From NCBI GenBank assembly GCA_947177415.1, contig CAMWUK010000023.1, forward strand, positions 1 to 42,679: DNA of 42,679 bases, in the 5' to 3' direction. The notes under the pieces are model-generated. The model saw only the letters and a program-made list of their open reading frames with translations, was not told where the DNA came from and searched no databases. Position 1 is the stretch's first letter. Each line of letters begins with the position of its first letter. The translations under genes were made by a program, and so were the position numbers. Source of the stretch: an uncultured Clostridiaceae bacterium. Lineage in GTDB: Bacteria; Bacillota; Clostridia; Lachnospirales; Lachnospiraceae. This document shows, piece after piece, positions 23,863-32,336 of the stretch.

Positions 23863-24867
23863 TCATTCCGAAAATCCGAACATTTCATTAATTGTATCAT
23901 CTGAATGATCCTTCAAATATGACTGAGTAGTACTTACATCACTGTGATGAGCAAATACTTGTACCTGTTCTAATGGATATTTTTGTGATTTTCCATTTTC
24001 ATCTAAAAGACGAGTATCAGTTCCCTGTGCCAAACATTCTAAACGACTATGACGCATGGTATGAGGAAAAATATTACATTGTTCTCCACGAACTTCTGAT
24101 AATATTTTGGATATAGAACATACCCTATCATATAATGCATCATCAGTAATAGGTTGTTTATTTTTACCAATACCTTTAATCCATAAAGAATCTATATTGT
24201 CTTCTCCACGTTCTTCAAGATATTGTCTAATCAATTCCTTTGTATCATCAAGATAAACTAAATAAAATTTCTTTCCACGTTTACCAACAACGATATTAGT
24301 TTTATTGCCATCCAATAATCCATGCTTTTCTACCTGAAACAACTCGTTTCCTCGCCCTGCGGAATCAAAACCAAGGCTCCATAAGCAAGCATCTTGTAAT
24401 CTGCCCTTTTTCACAAGGATATCTCTAACCTTAATAAATTCATCAAATGTAAAAAAGAAATTATTTTCATCATCTTTTACACGCTCACGAGGAATACCTT
24501 TTACCTTCTTAGCCATATTAATCTCATATTCATAATCATCATCTTCCTCACAAAAAGTAAGTAAACTATTTATTGCACTCTTAAGACGATTAGTTCTTGC
24601 TGGTGACATACCACATTCTTCTGTAAAATACAAACTGAGTCCACGAAAATCCTTTTTATTCAATTCAAGTACACAACGATTATCTAATTCCTTGAGTATA
24701 TATATCATAATAATACGAAGATCATTAAAATAACCATCAATTGTACCCTTTGATTTCTTCCTTTGTTTATATTCTGCAAGAAAATCATCAATAATTCTTT
24801 TATTCTCTTTATTTACTTGTTTCCATAATTCAGGAGTATAAAAGTTATTATATATTCTGCCACGCAT
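23863..24867 (-). CDS. int: Tyrosine recombinase/integrase
   Basis: A 334-residue tyrosine recombinase. The N-terminal SAM-like core-binding domain (about 1-120) includes IIDDFLAEYKQRKKSKGTID. The catalytic domain shows R (SAGRGNEL), H-x-x-R (HTMRHSR, around 272-278), H308 (FAHHSD) and the nucleophile Tyr at about 317 (TTQSYLKD). It could integrate and excise the element. The YomM/YopP-type recombinases of SPbeta, which may serve regulation, are an alternative. GGAAGTGATAGT precedes the ATG. I did not find paired attachment sites in the window. Confidence 0.85.
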   Translation of the reverse strand: MRGRIYNNFYTPELWKQVNKENKRIIDDFLAEYKQRKKSKGTIDGYFNDLRIIMIYILKELDNRCVLELNKKDFRGLSLYFTEECGMSPARTNRLKSAINSLLTFCEEDDDYEYEINMAKKVKGIPRERVKDDENNFFFTFDEFIKVRDILVKKGRLQDACLWSLGFDSAGRGNELFQVEKHGLLDGNKTNIVVGKRGKKFYLVYLDDTKELIRQYLEERGEDNIDSLWIKGIGKNKQPITDDALYDRVCSISKILSEVRGEQCNIFPHTMRHSRLECLAQGTDTRLLDENGKSQKYPLEQVQVFAHHSDVSTTQSYLKDHSDDTINEMFGFSE

Positions 24868-24918
24868 ACTATCACTTCCTTTCGAATAAAAAAGAAGCGA
24901 TAGTATATACTAAAATGC

Positions 24919-25170
24919 TTACTTTTTCCTCATTTTTATAAATTCATAAACCTGTTCAGGAGTATTATTTTTTTCACCATATATAGAATGAAAACTATTT
25001 GGATAATTGATTAAGTGGCATTTTTCGCAAAAAGTTATTCCATTATCTACATCATATCTTAAATCTTCGTATTCTGCGAAATTATATAAATGGTGTGCAT
25101 TTAGATTTCCACCACGCCTACCACAACATTGACAAGTATAATTATCACGTTTGAAAACTTTGTTTTCCAT
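24919..25170 (-). pseudogene. HNH endonuclease, C-terminal nuclease part (out of frame)
   Basis: The 83-residue frame holds the family HNH core: CQCCGRRGG, LNAHHLYNF and ITFCEKCHLINYPNSFHSIYG. It overlaps, in another frame, the end of the larger gene at 25101-25943. It follows directly on that gene's specificity region if a base is inserted near 25160. The ATG used here is internal to the original protein. Either a natural re-initiation product or a broken gene. Confidence 0.65.
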
Positions 25171-25943
25171 TCTTTGTAATATGTATTATTTCGTGCCATG
25201 TGTTGTTCTGTTACAGCAAACCCATTAAAATCTTCAAATGCAATGCCTCTTTGTCTACAGGATGACTTAATTCTATTTTCCATTGTAGATTGTGTTTCTC
25301 TTGCTTTATCGATGCCACCTTTTTCATAAAGATATGTAGACATTAATTCACTTCTAGATGGTATATTAAACCCATATGAGCGTATGACATTTATTATAGT
25401 ATTTCCACTAAGTCTATATATTTTACCGATTTCTTCAGATGTTTTATGTTGTTTAAAATATAAATCTTCTAATATATCCTTAGATAATTCTCTTGTTTTT
25501 TCCTGATATTTATTATTTAACTCAAATGTTGAAATCCATTCTCTTAATGTTCTTAAATTTATTCCACATTCGTCAGCAATATCTTTTGCTTCACGATCCT
25601 TAACAATATATTCATTATATAACCATTTTTTATTACGGTAAGGTATTTCAATAAATATCAAATTTCCATTTTCGTCTCTTATCTTCTTTTTATGCTTTAA
25701 ACATTCTGGACAACAATATGTGTTTCCTCTAAGTGATAAATATTGTTTCCATTCCATATTAACAATGTTTTCACAATAATCACATTTTACCTTTACGATG
25801 ACACAAGACCCTTTGCTTAAATGATTCACATCAACTTCAAACAGTTCACCATGTTTTGTATAAACATATCCTAAATCAATATAATGTTGTTTACTTGTAC
25901 CGTTCCATTTAATCTTAACTTTTTGTGGTAAGATTAGTCCCAT
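25101..25943 (-). pseudogene. HNH endonuclease, N-terminal DNA-binding part (frameshifted)
   Basis: The 280-residue frame starts MGLILPQKVKIKWNGTSKQHY. It contains a zinc-ribbon (CDYC...CCPEC), then two helix-turn-helix-like repeats (KDIADECGINLRTLREWI and EEIGKIYRLSGNTIINVIRS), and ends in a hydrophobic stretch (VIIILVNVVVGVVEI) not expected for the family. That tail starts where the frame shifts away from the HNH core. GAGGAAATATGA precedes the ATG. Together with 24919-25170 this would be one homing endonuclease of about 340 residues. Confidence 0.7.
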
Positions 25944-25982
25944 TCATATTTCCTCGTTTCTCCTCGTTCAATAAAGTTAAAG

Positions 25983-26052
25983 ATGGATAGAAGAGTAGCG
26001 AACGAGGTTACTAACGCATCTGGGTAGCTACTCCCAAATGTCTTCTATCCAT
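25983..26052 (-). ncRNA. Three-way-junction RNA structure upstream of the HNH gene
   Basis: A perfect 12-bp stem ATGGATAGAAGA (25983-25994)/TCTTCTATCCAT (26041-26052) encloses an inner hairpin CATCTGGG/CCCAAATG (one mismatch) and a second, weaker hairpin. Architecture and size resemble 1379-1443. It may be a small RNA, a processed leader or the remnant of a self-splicing intron; I see no intron core. Confidence 0.5.
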
Positions 26053-26142
26053 AGTTCCAACGCAGGTTATGAACCCTATAGAGCCAAACTTCGTAGCATT
26101 ACAGATTTCTAAAAATCACATTGGATAATATATACTTCTCCA

Positions 26143-26185
26143 AATAAAAAAGACTCACATTCAATTTCCTGAGTGTAAGTCTTTT
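26143..26185. terminator. Terminator between small DNA-binding genes and HNH region
   Basis: AAGACTTACACTCA pairs imperfectly with TGTGAGTCTT on the minus strand and ends in a T run. It is the end of the HU operon. Confidence 0.75.
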
Positions 26186-26267
26186 AAGCACATTTTCAAA
26201 AGCTCAAATCTAGTTTAGTGCACGCACCGCTCTAGTAAAAACCTCCAACGATTTTTGTTCTATAAAT

Positions 26268-26414
26268 TTAATTTATTAATTTCTCCAATAAATCTCTCAT
26301 AGTAATTTCTTCGCCAATAGACATACACTTATCTGAATGATAGAAGAGTAGTTCCTTAATGAGATCCACTTCACCTGCTGTTAGTTCTATATTTGTTATG
26401 ATTTTATCATACAA
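26268..26414 (-). CDS. Small hypothetical protein after HU
   Basis: TTG after GGCAGGTGAATAACA opens a 48-residue frame (LYDKIITNIELTAGEVDLI...EITMRDLLEKLIN). Acidic helical protein, unrecognised. It lies 22 nt after the HU gene and before the terminator at 26143-26185, so it is probably co-transcribed. Confidence 0.5.
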   Translation of the reverse strand: MYDKIITNIELTAGEVDLIKELLFYHSDKCMSIGEEITMRDLLEKLIN

Positions 26415-26436
26415 TGTTATTCACCTGCCAATTAGA

Positions 26437-26712
26437 TTAAGCTTTCACAGTATCTTTTAATGCTTTACCAGCTTTAAACTTAGGAGACTTAGAAGCACTA
26501 ATCTGAATTGATTCTCCGGTTTTTGGATTTCTGCCAGTTCTAGCAGCTCGTTCCACAGTTTCAAAAGTTCCAAAACCTGTGATAGCAACTTTATCTCCAT
26601 CAACCAAAGTGTCTGCAACAATATTAGTAAAAGCGGTCAGTGCCTTTTCTACGTCTTTCTTAGAAATTTCTGCCTTTTCAGACATAGCTGAAATTAATTC
26701 TGTTTTGTTCAT
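26437..26712 (-). CDS. hup: HU/IHF-family DNA-binding protein
   Basis: A 91-residue histone-like protein that bends and compacts DNA. It starts MNKTELISAMSEKAEISKKD and ends KAGKALKDTVKA. The beta-arm signature GFGTFETVERAARTGRNP is present. GAAAGGAATTT precedes the ATG; in-frame ATGs upstream are rejected. SPbeta also carries an HU protein (YonN) beside its RNA polymerase gene, and the same pairing occurs here. Confidence 0.93.
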   Translation of the reverse strand: MNKTELISAMSEKAEISKKDVEKALTAFTNIVADTLVDGDKVAITGFGTFETVERAARTGRNPKTGESIQISASKSPKFKAGKALKDTVKA

Positions 26713-26745
26713 ATATTTTAAATTCCTTTCTTTTTCAATAAAATA

Positions 26746-26767
26746 GGAGAGTAGTAGTTCACTCTCC
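26746..26767 (-). repeat. Hairpin of the GGAGAGT family in the HU leader
   Basis: GGAGAGT (26746-26752) pairs with ACTCTCC (26761-26767), 34 nt before the HU start. It is similar to hairpins at 18544 and 21071. Confidence 0.55.
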
Positions 26768-26800
26768 AACAAATGTGTTTATGGCCTTGTCAGCCAAATA

Positions 26801-26828
26801 TAATAAGCAGGTCATCCATACCTGCTTT
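26801..26828 (-). terminator. Terminator after the metallophosphoesterase
   Basis: AAGCAGGT pairs with ACCTGCTT (minus strand), followed by ATTATATTT; a weak T run, so termination may be partial and HU may be co-transcribed. Confidence 0.55.
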
Positions 26829-26849
26829 TACTTGTCATGAAATTAGTAT

Positions 26850-28211
26850 TTAATTGATTACCACATTAAATGTAGAATCCAAACCGTTTTCCTTATCCCA
26901 TAAGAAACAAGTACATTTTCTGATAGCACCAACAAATCCTGAATTATGGTGCCAAGCATCTGTTCCAGTCACAGAAGATAAATTTCTGATTATTACACCG
27001 CCATCTTCGGTGACCTGTTCTGAGTGTAGATGTCCTAAATGTACTTCCCTATAAACACTATCGCCCCACATTTTAGCAGCTTCAACTTGCATAATTTTTT
27101 CAATGCGTTTCTTTTCTTTATCTCCGTGAGCAAAACCAATAAGACATTTCCCAAATTGTATATATTTTCTTGGTGAAGTGCCTAAATCAACCATAACATT
27201 CTCATTATTATGAAAATAACACCACAATGACATTAAAGCATGGTAGCTTGACATAAAATCGTGGTTACCCTGTACACAAAATACTTCAATAGGTGCTTTT
27301 AACTCTTTTGATAGTTTGGTAATTCCATCAATGAGAATCAATACCCCAGTTTTAAATAATGTCTGATGTTTCATGTCTGTATCCTGTGGAGTTCCACCAG
27401 TAGTAGTAGATGAAACAGCATCATAGTGGAAAAAGTCATTTCCTATCGGGAATATAATTTTTTCAATATTTATACCGTGTAAACGAGAAATACAAGTATC
27501 AATGACTTTATTGAAACAATCTCTTGCAATTTGAGTATTATATTCATCTTTTACAATGTCTGATGTAGAAAATTTTCCTAAATGTAAATCAACAATAGGA
27601 AGTTCAAACATCAATCCATTTTTGTTTTCATATTTTTGAACAACAGGTGGTGAGGATGTATTGATTAAATTCTCATAAAACTCTTTAATTTCCTCCAATG
27701 AAATATCTGTTCTTGGTTTAACAACAATTTTACTAGAGTATAATTCTTGAATACCATCTTGTTTACTATATACATTCCAAATATTATTTCTAGCTGATAC
27801 TAATTCCCATTCTTTTACATCAAATCCATGTGCTTTTAATAAGCTAACAGGATTCTTTAACTCATCTTCCTTAATAGAGATAAGCTTATTACTTGTAAAT
27901 GTGCCATCTTTATTAATTGATTGTTCCGATTTATAAGTTGATTTTGCTTTCTCGATATCTGACATAGAAGATAATAAGGATTTGTGTTTAAAATATTCAG
28001 AAACAAATACATTTCCAAATATAGATTGAGAAGATGCTTTTCTAAGAGTATCTTTCACAATAGGTAAATGATATTTTTCAATGATATCTGCCCAATCAAG
28101 ATCTATATTACCAAGTACCTTGTTTGAAATATCTTCCAAGCATTGTTCATATGTATCAGTAGTTAAACCATATTTTTGTAATTCCTCTGTGAAATTATAA
28201 ATATTGTCCAC
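26850..28211 (-). CDS. Metallophosphoesterase (calcineurin-like)
   Basis: The 453-residue protein has the metal-binding motif series of calcineurin-like phosphoesterases in its C-terminal half: VDLHLGK (about 212), GNDFF (about 252), GNHDF (about 325), FAHGDK and GHLHSE (about 400). The N-terminal 190 residues may bind DNA or a partner. Similar genes occur in Firmicutes phages beside recombination and transcription genes, possibly as DNA nucleases; substrate is unknown. GTG is given as start, but an ATT three codons on is closer to optimal spacing from AGGTGG. It follows the YonK-like gene. Confidence 0.8.
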   Translation of the reverse strand: MDNIYNFTEELQKYGLTTDTYEQCLEDISNKVLGNIDLDWADIIEKYHLPIVKDTLRKASSQSIFGNVFVSEYFKHKSLLSSMSDIEKAKSTYKSEQSINKDGTFTSNKLISIKEDELKNPVSLLKAHGFDVKEWELVSARNNIWNVYSKQDGIQELYSSKIVVKPRTDISLEEIKEFYENLINTSSPPVVQKYENKNGLMFELPIVDLHLGKFSTSDIVKDEYNTQIARDCFNKVIDTCISRLHGINIEKIIFPIGNDFFHYDAVSSTTTGGTPQDTDMKHQTLFKTGVLILIDGITKLSKELKAPIEVFCVQGNHDFMSSYHALMSLWCYFHNNENVMVDLGTSPRKYIQFGKCLIGFAHGDKEKKRIEKIMQVEAAKMWGDSVYREVHLGHLHSEQVTEDGGVIIRNLSSVTGTDAWHHNSGFVGAIRKCTCFLWDKENGLDSTFNVVIN

Positions 28212-28268
28212 CTACTTTCATTCATCTTCATTAGCTACTGGTTCATTCAGTTCTTCTTCGCTCTTAGT

Positions 28269-28427
28269 TTAAATATTGATTTCCATACAACCTCCATTGA
28301 AATCAGATAGGAGAGTAGCAAGACTCTTTTCATCACCATCTACATCAATAGTCATTCTGTCAGTATCTAAGATACCTACCACCTTCATAGAAGTTGTTTC
28401 TGTTTTCTTGTATACAAAATTTGCCAT
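28269..28427 (-). CDS. YonK-like small phage protein, apparently truncated
   Basis: A 52-residue protein (MANFVYKKTETTSMKVVGIL...LLSDFNGGCMEINI) resembling SPbeta YonK (SEFNGKNVSITVKEENELP). AAAGGAAAA precedes its ATG. YonK is a small DNA-region-associated phage protein of unknown function. The frame ends at TAA, but the same frame continues for 16 more codons (TKSEEELNEPVANEDE) that align with the YonK C-terminus, up to TGA at 28218. So a single in-frame stop may have shortened it. Context: tRNA-Lys upstream and metallophosphoesterase downstream. Confidence 0.6.
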   Translation of the reverse strand: MANFVYKKTETTSMKVVGILDTDRMTIDVDGDEKSLATLLSDFNGGCMEINI

Positions 28428-28540
28428 TTAAAATTTTCCTTTCATAAATATATTTTTATCTTAAAATCTTACATTTTACAATTTGCGGGCTATTGACGGA
28501 GAGCCTGGCTACGGAGGTCTATTTTGATAAACAGACAAAA

Positions 28541-28614
28541 TGTACTAAATAGGATTTGAACCTATGACCTGCTGATTAAAAGTCAGCTGCTCTACCGAAC
28601 TGAGCTATTGATAC
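28541..28614 (-). tRNA. tRNA-Lys (anticodon TTT)
   Basis: Anticodon stem CTGAC/CAGCA-like region around TTT (CTGACTTTTAATCAG), T-arm ATAGG-TTCAAAT-CCTAT and acceptor arms with one A-C mismatch. The variable arm is short, and CCA is not encoded. It reads AAA, the most frequent lysine codon in AT-rich genomes. Confidence 0.9.
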
Positions 28615-28802
28615 AAGAACAAATGACGATACCGCTAGAATAGCAGTACCGCCACCTGTATTAGAATTGTGAGATAAATTTTATATCTGTGATCATTCCA
28701 CAATATATCCTTACCATATTAGAAAAATCTCAATTTGAAAAAGCAAGTCCGAAACCCCTTATAAATAAAGCATTTTTTAACATTATTTAAAAATTCAGAA
28801 AG
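28615..28802. other. Non-coding stretch between zinc-ribbon gene and tRNA-Lys
   Basis: No reading frame of note. It holds a partial hairpin GGTACTGCTA/TAGCGGTATC on the minus strand (28627-28650), possibly a tRNA leader or weak terminator. Confidence 0.35.
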
Positions 28803-29555
28803 CTAACAATTTTTTCTTCTTTCTCTCATAATGTTTTTTTGTCGTTCATTTCTGACTATATTTGAGCAATCCTTGCAGTATCTTTGATTATTATTTTTCC
28901 TTTTTGTTAAAATCCCACAATCAGCACATCTGATATACTTTTCACCTTTATATAATTGCCATTCATATCCAAGTTTTCTAAAGTCAGATATAAAAAGTTT
29001 GTTTTCACTGTTACCATCTATATATAAAACTTGAATATTTAGGTTATTAACTTTTTTAGCGTATTCAATAAGTCCAAGTTCTTTTAGTTTGTTAAATTTA
29101 ATATCTTTTTCAAAAGCAGTAGTATTGATGCAAGCCATGGAATATATTTCTCCATTACTATAATTTATCCAATTATTGTTATTGGGATTTCTGAAATTCC
29201 TAAACTTAACCAGACATAGGAGAGTAAAAGTAAGTCGTTCAAGTACCTTATTATGTATTTCTTCAATGGTTTTCAATTCATTTTCCGTAATCCAAACCCC
29301 TCTACATTCGCACAAAGGATATTTTCCAGCTTTATTGGCATATTTCTCTAAACTTATACACCAATCAACAGGGTTGTAATGTGGATAGTTTTTATCCATA
29401 AAGTCATTTAGTTCTTCAATTATGCTTACTTTTTGTAACCCTTTTTCATGATATAAATACCTTGCATACATACTTAAAAATGTATATGTTTTAGATGGTT
29501 CAATATTTTTATCTTGGAGTATGCTATCAACATACTCCTTTTCGTTTAAAATTAT
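28803..29555 (-). CDS. Phage zinc-ribbon protein with apparent ATA start
   Basis: A 250-residue protein. The N-terminal NEKEYVDSILQDKNIEPSKT and PHYNPVDWCISLEKYANKAG match a family common in Firmicutes phages; the C-terminus is a zinc ribbon (CADCGILTKRKNNNQRYCKDC) and basic tail. No ATG, GTG or TTG precedes the conserved N-terminus. An ATA (29555) overlaps the TAA of the preceding polymerase gene as ATAA, the exact counterpart of the common ATGA coupling overlap, with GAGGAGG upstream. The first in-frame ATG (29471) would cut 28 conserved residues. Function unknown; genetic linkage to the RNA polymerase suggests a role in late expression. Confidence 0.65.
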   Translation of the reverse strand: MILNEKEYVDSILQDKNIEPSKTYTFLSMYARYLYHEKGLQKVSIIEELNDFMDKNYPHYNPVDWCISLEKYANKAGKYPLCECRGVWITENELKTIEEIHNKVLERLTFTLLCLVKFRNFRNPNNNNWINYSNGEIYSMACINTTAFEKDIKFNKLKELGLIEYAKKVNNLNIQVLYIDGNSENKLFISDFRKLGYEWQLYKGEKYIRCADCGILTKRKNNNQRYCKDCSNIVRNERQKNIMRERRKNC

Positions 29556-30642
29556 AATAGTTCTTCATCCTCCTCGAATCTCTTTTGACACATAATAAAT
29601 TGTTCACCACCAAATTCAAACTCACCATTTGACTTGACTAAGACAGGATAATTAATTATATGATTGTTCTTTTCTAATAAGTTTTCAATAATAACTTCTC
29701 CACAAATATCCCATGCAAATTGTTTAGATTTAGAAGAAGAGTAGCAAAGGTCAATTACAATATCACACAATTCTTTTTTATTTGAACAGATTTCACCGCA
29801 TTTTGCCTTGAACTTTAGTAACATCATATTTCTATTCACACTTACTTCATCTTTATCTAAACGCTGTTTATTGGCTAATTTTTGATAATATTTTACAGAA
29901 TCTTCATATTCAGATTTTACTTTTGAGATTCTCTGATAATCATATTTACTGTATTCAACACCAGATTTTAAAATAGAATAATCGAATTCTTTAGTTTTGC
30001 CATACTTACAAATATATGATTTAAAAGTATCTTCAAACAACCATGAGATACGGTTGATAGTACATGGGTTATTGCCAACAGGCATAAACTTTTTATAGTA
30101 CTCAATAAATTCCTTTTCTCGAATAGTCTTATTTGGCTTTTCAATTAAATCAAGCATAGACATTTTGAACTCTCTAATGCATTTACTATTTGTATCTTTA
30201 AGATATTTGTTGTATTTAGCCATCAAGTCAGGATATACATATTTCATGAAATATGGTTTATTCTCAGCTACAATTCTTAAACATAATTCTTTGAATTGTT
30301 TTTTCTCTTCTGTATCTTCAGGTAATTTATTACAAGTTGATTTATCATACCAATATTTTGGCATGGGTTTGGCAATAATGCCTTTCGCCTTGTCGATAGC
30401 TGTCTGCTGATAGTGTTGCCCACACATAATTCGATAATCCAAAATTTTATATTCTTCACTGTCTTTATTAAAAGCAGCTTGCCTTTCAATCATTGATGTA
30501 ATTCTGTTTGTAGTAGTACCAATTTCATCTCCAAAAGCAAGTTTATTTGCTTGTACCATATTATCCTCTGTTGGTATGATTTTTCCTGCTTTTCTTTGTA
30601 TACATTCAATTGTTGTTGAATTTAAGGTGTGTTCAATTATTA
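29552..30642 (-). CDS. YonO-like RNA polymerase, C-terminal part (out of frame)
   Basis: This frame continues the polymerase after the catalytic motif: from FFSTDNKIIIEHTL onward, with ANKLAFGDEIGTTTNRITSM (a conserved polymerase core segment) and GEVIIENLLEKNNHIINYPV near the end. Read alone it could start at the ATG at 30559 (335 residues), but no ribosome site is convincing and homologues need the catalytic aspartates upstream. A -1 shift at the T7 run (plus 30658-30664) joins it to 30640-32319, giving about 922 residues, close to SPbeta YonO (905). Confidence 0.7.
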
Positions 30643-32319
30643 TTTTATTGTCTGTTGAAAAAAAGTATCAGAATCCTTATCAGCTCCATTAAGAGCATCA
30701 CAAGTAGTATCCCACGAATTCAAGATAATTCCAGCCGTATTATACTGATACCAAAAATCCATTTCCTCATTGTGTACAACTTTTTTACGTCTAATATTAT
30801 TATGGCAAGTCATAGGAGCACGAAATAGGGCAATCTCATCAACATTCTTATCAATCCAGTATTTATGATAAACCTCTCCTGATTTTAACAACCCTGTAAT
30901 CGGTAAACCAAATATAGACTGTGCAAGAGAATATAAATCACCAGATACAATAGCAAAATTTCCACTTAGTTTAATAGAGCCTTTTGCTGCATCTGAAATC
31001 CTCTTTTTTATCATAGAATGAATTTTTCTTAAAACAAAGGAATCATCCAACATGCGTTTGTCTATCATAATTGCCTTAATGAAATCATCATCTATGCAAT
31101 CCACATTATCTTCACTAAGATACATGCCTTTTGCAAACACGATTGATTTTCTCCAATCACAACCTAATACATCTGTAATCTCATCAATCGTTGGTTTACA
31201 CAATTCATAAAGTTCCTCATCGCTCAAATCATATGTCTGTAAAAACTGATAATTTGAATTCCTAACATTCTCTAATTCATGTGGTGTAGTTTTTGTGACA
31301 GAAAATTGATAATGATTTTCATTACAGCAAGTTATAAAATGTTCAAGACTTTCATAAGAATCCCATAACTTAACCATGGAAGTGGTAAGTATTACATCAT
31401 AATCCCTCACATCTCTCCATTCACCCCATGCATCTTTAACCATATATATTTCATGATTCACTCTTTTTGCAAATTCTACAAAATCAAATGTAAATAGCAT
31501 CCCCTTAGTCCATGCATAACGAGTATTTACGCCTGATATAGTTTGTCCTTCAAATTCATCGCCATACAAATCTTTATTAATGGTGTGAGAGTAATCTGGT
31601 GACATGAATCCATATCCATCAGAATCACAATATTCAATTTCATAATCTTTTTCGTATGTAAGTTGAGGTTCGCCTTCACATTCATCACTGATTTTAATAA
31701 CGTCTTCTTTAAAAGTCACATTACAATCATTAACAATTAAGATTCTTGGCATGGTAACAGGGATAGAACCACTGCAAATAAGTGCCTGATATGCTTCTAA
31801 TTTAGCTGGGATAATTGGTTTCGTTTTGTCTCTTCCGTTATCCATACGTTTCACAATTTCTTTGTAAACATTGTCTCCTACATATGTTATAGTTGATTTT
31901 TTGATTCCACCATTGGTTCCAAGTAATCTGTGGTATTTATAATCATTTATCTTAAATTCTTGATTTGCTCTATCATAGTCCTTATCGGAATTCATAATCA
32001 AACAAAAGTAGTCTTTTTGATATTGTAAAGAATATAATTTTTCATATAATTCCTTGATTTTATCTTTGTTTTCTTTGCTCTTTGGTTGTTTTTTTATAAA
32101 TTTAATCTGCTTTTTAAGATTTGAAACTTCTTCATCCAAATTTTCTATACCATTTAATTCACAAATCCAACGAAGAATTTGACTATCGTTCAAAGCTACA
32201 ATATCATTTTTATTTTTCATAGCAGACTGAAGGGGAAGAGTAAGATTCCATTTTGCTTGTTTTAAACGTTTGATCGGTAACTTGTAAATAAATTTGTGAC
32301 ATGATTGTTGTTTTGCTAT
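30640..32319 (-). CDS. YonO-like single-chain RNA polymerase, N-terminal part with catalytic motif
   Basis: The 559-residue frame holds both double-psi barrels of the QDE-1/YonO class of DNA-dependent RNA polymerase, which in SPbeta transcribes late genes. The conserved RAPMTCHNNIR segment and the metal-binding DKDSD (D547, D549, D551) close to its end match the class. The frame then stops 8 residues later. Start: ATA, preceded by GGAGG with a 9-nt spacer, and the extension it adds (YKLPIKRLKQAKWNL) looks like real polymerase sequence, so the later ATG at 32220 (no ribosome site) is less likely. It follows the 32337 gene closely. Confidence 0.8.
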   Translation of the reverse strand: MAKQQSCHKFIYKLPIKRLKQAKWNLTLPLQSAMKNKNDIVALNDSQILRWICELNGIENLDEEVSNLKKQIKFIKKQPKSKENKDKIKELYEKLYSLQYQKDYFCLIMNSDKDYDRANQEFKINDYKYHRLLGTNGGIKKSTITYVGDNVYKEIVKRMDNGRDKTKPIIPAKLEAYQALICSGSIPVTMPRILIVNDCNVTFKEDVIKISDECEGEPQLTYEKDYEIEYCDSDGYGFMSPDYSHTINKDLYGDEFEGQTISGVNTRYAWTKGMLFTFDFVEFAKRVNHEIYMVKDAWGEWRDVRDYDVILTTSMVKLWDSYESLEHFITCCNENHYQFSVTKTTPHELENVRNSNYQFLQTYDLSDEELYELCKPTIDEITDVLGCDWRKSIVFAKGMYLSEDNVDCIDDDFIKAIMIDKRMLDDSFVLRKIHSMIKKRISDAAKGSIKLSGNFAIVSGDLYSLAQSIFGLPITGLLKSGEVYHKYWIDKNVDEIALFRAPMTCHNNIRRKKVVHNEEMDFWYQYNTAGIILNSWDTTCDALNGADKDSDTFFQQTIK

Positions 32320-32336
32320 ATTAAATCACCTCCAAC

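Noticed and set aside
26045-26110. Possible tRNA-Met-like segment with GGGTTCATAACC
   Set aside because: Anticodon stem and T-arm do not form a full cloverleaf.
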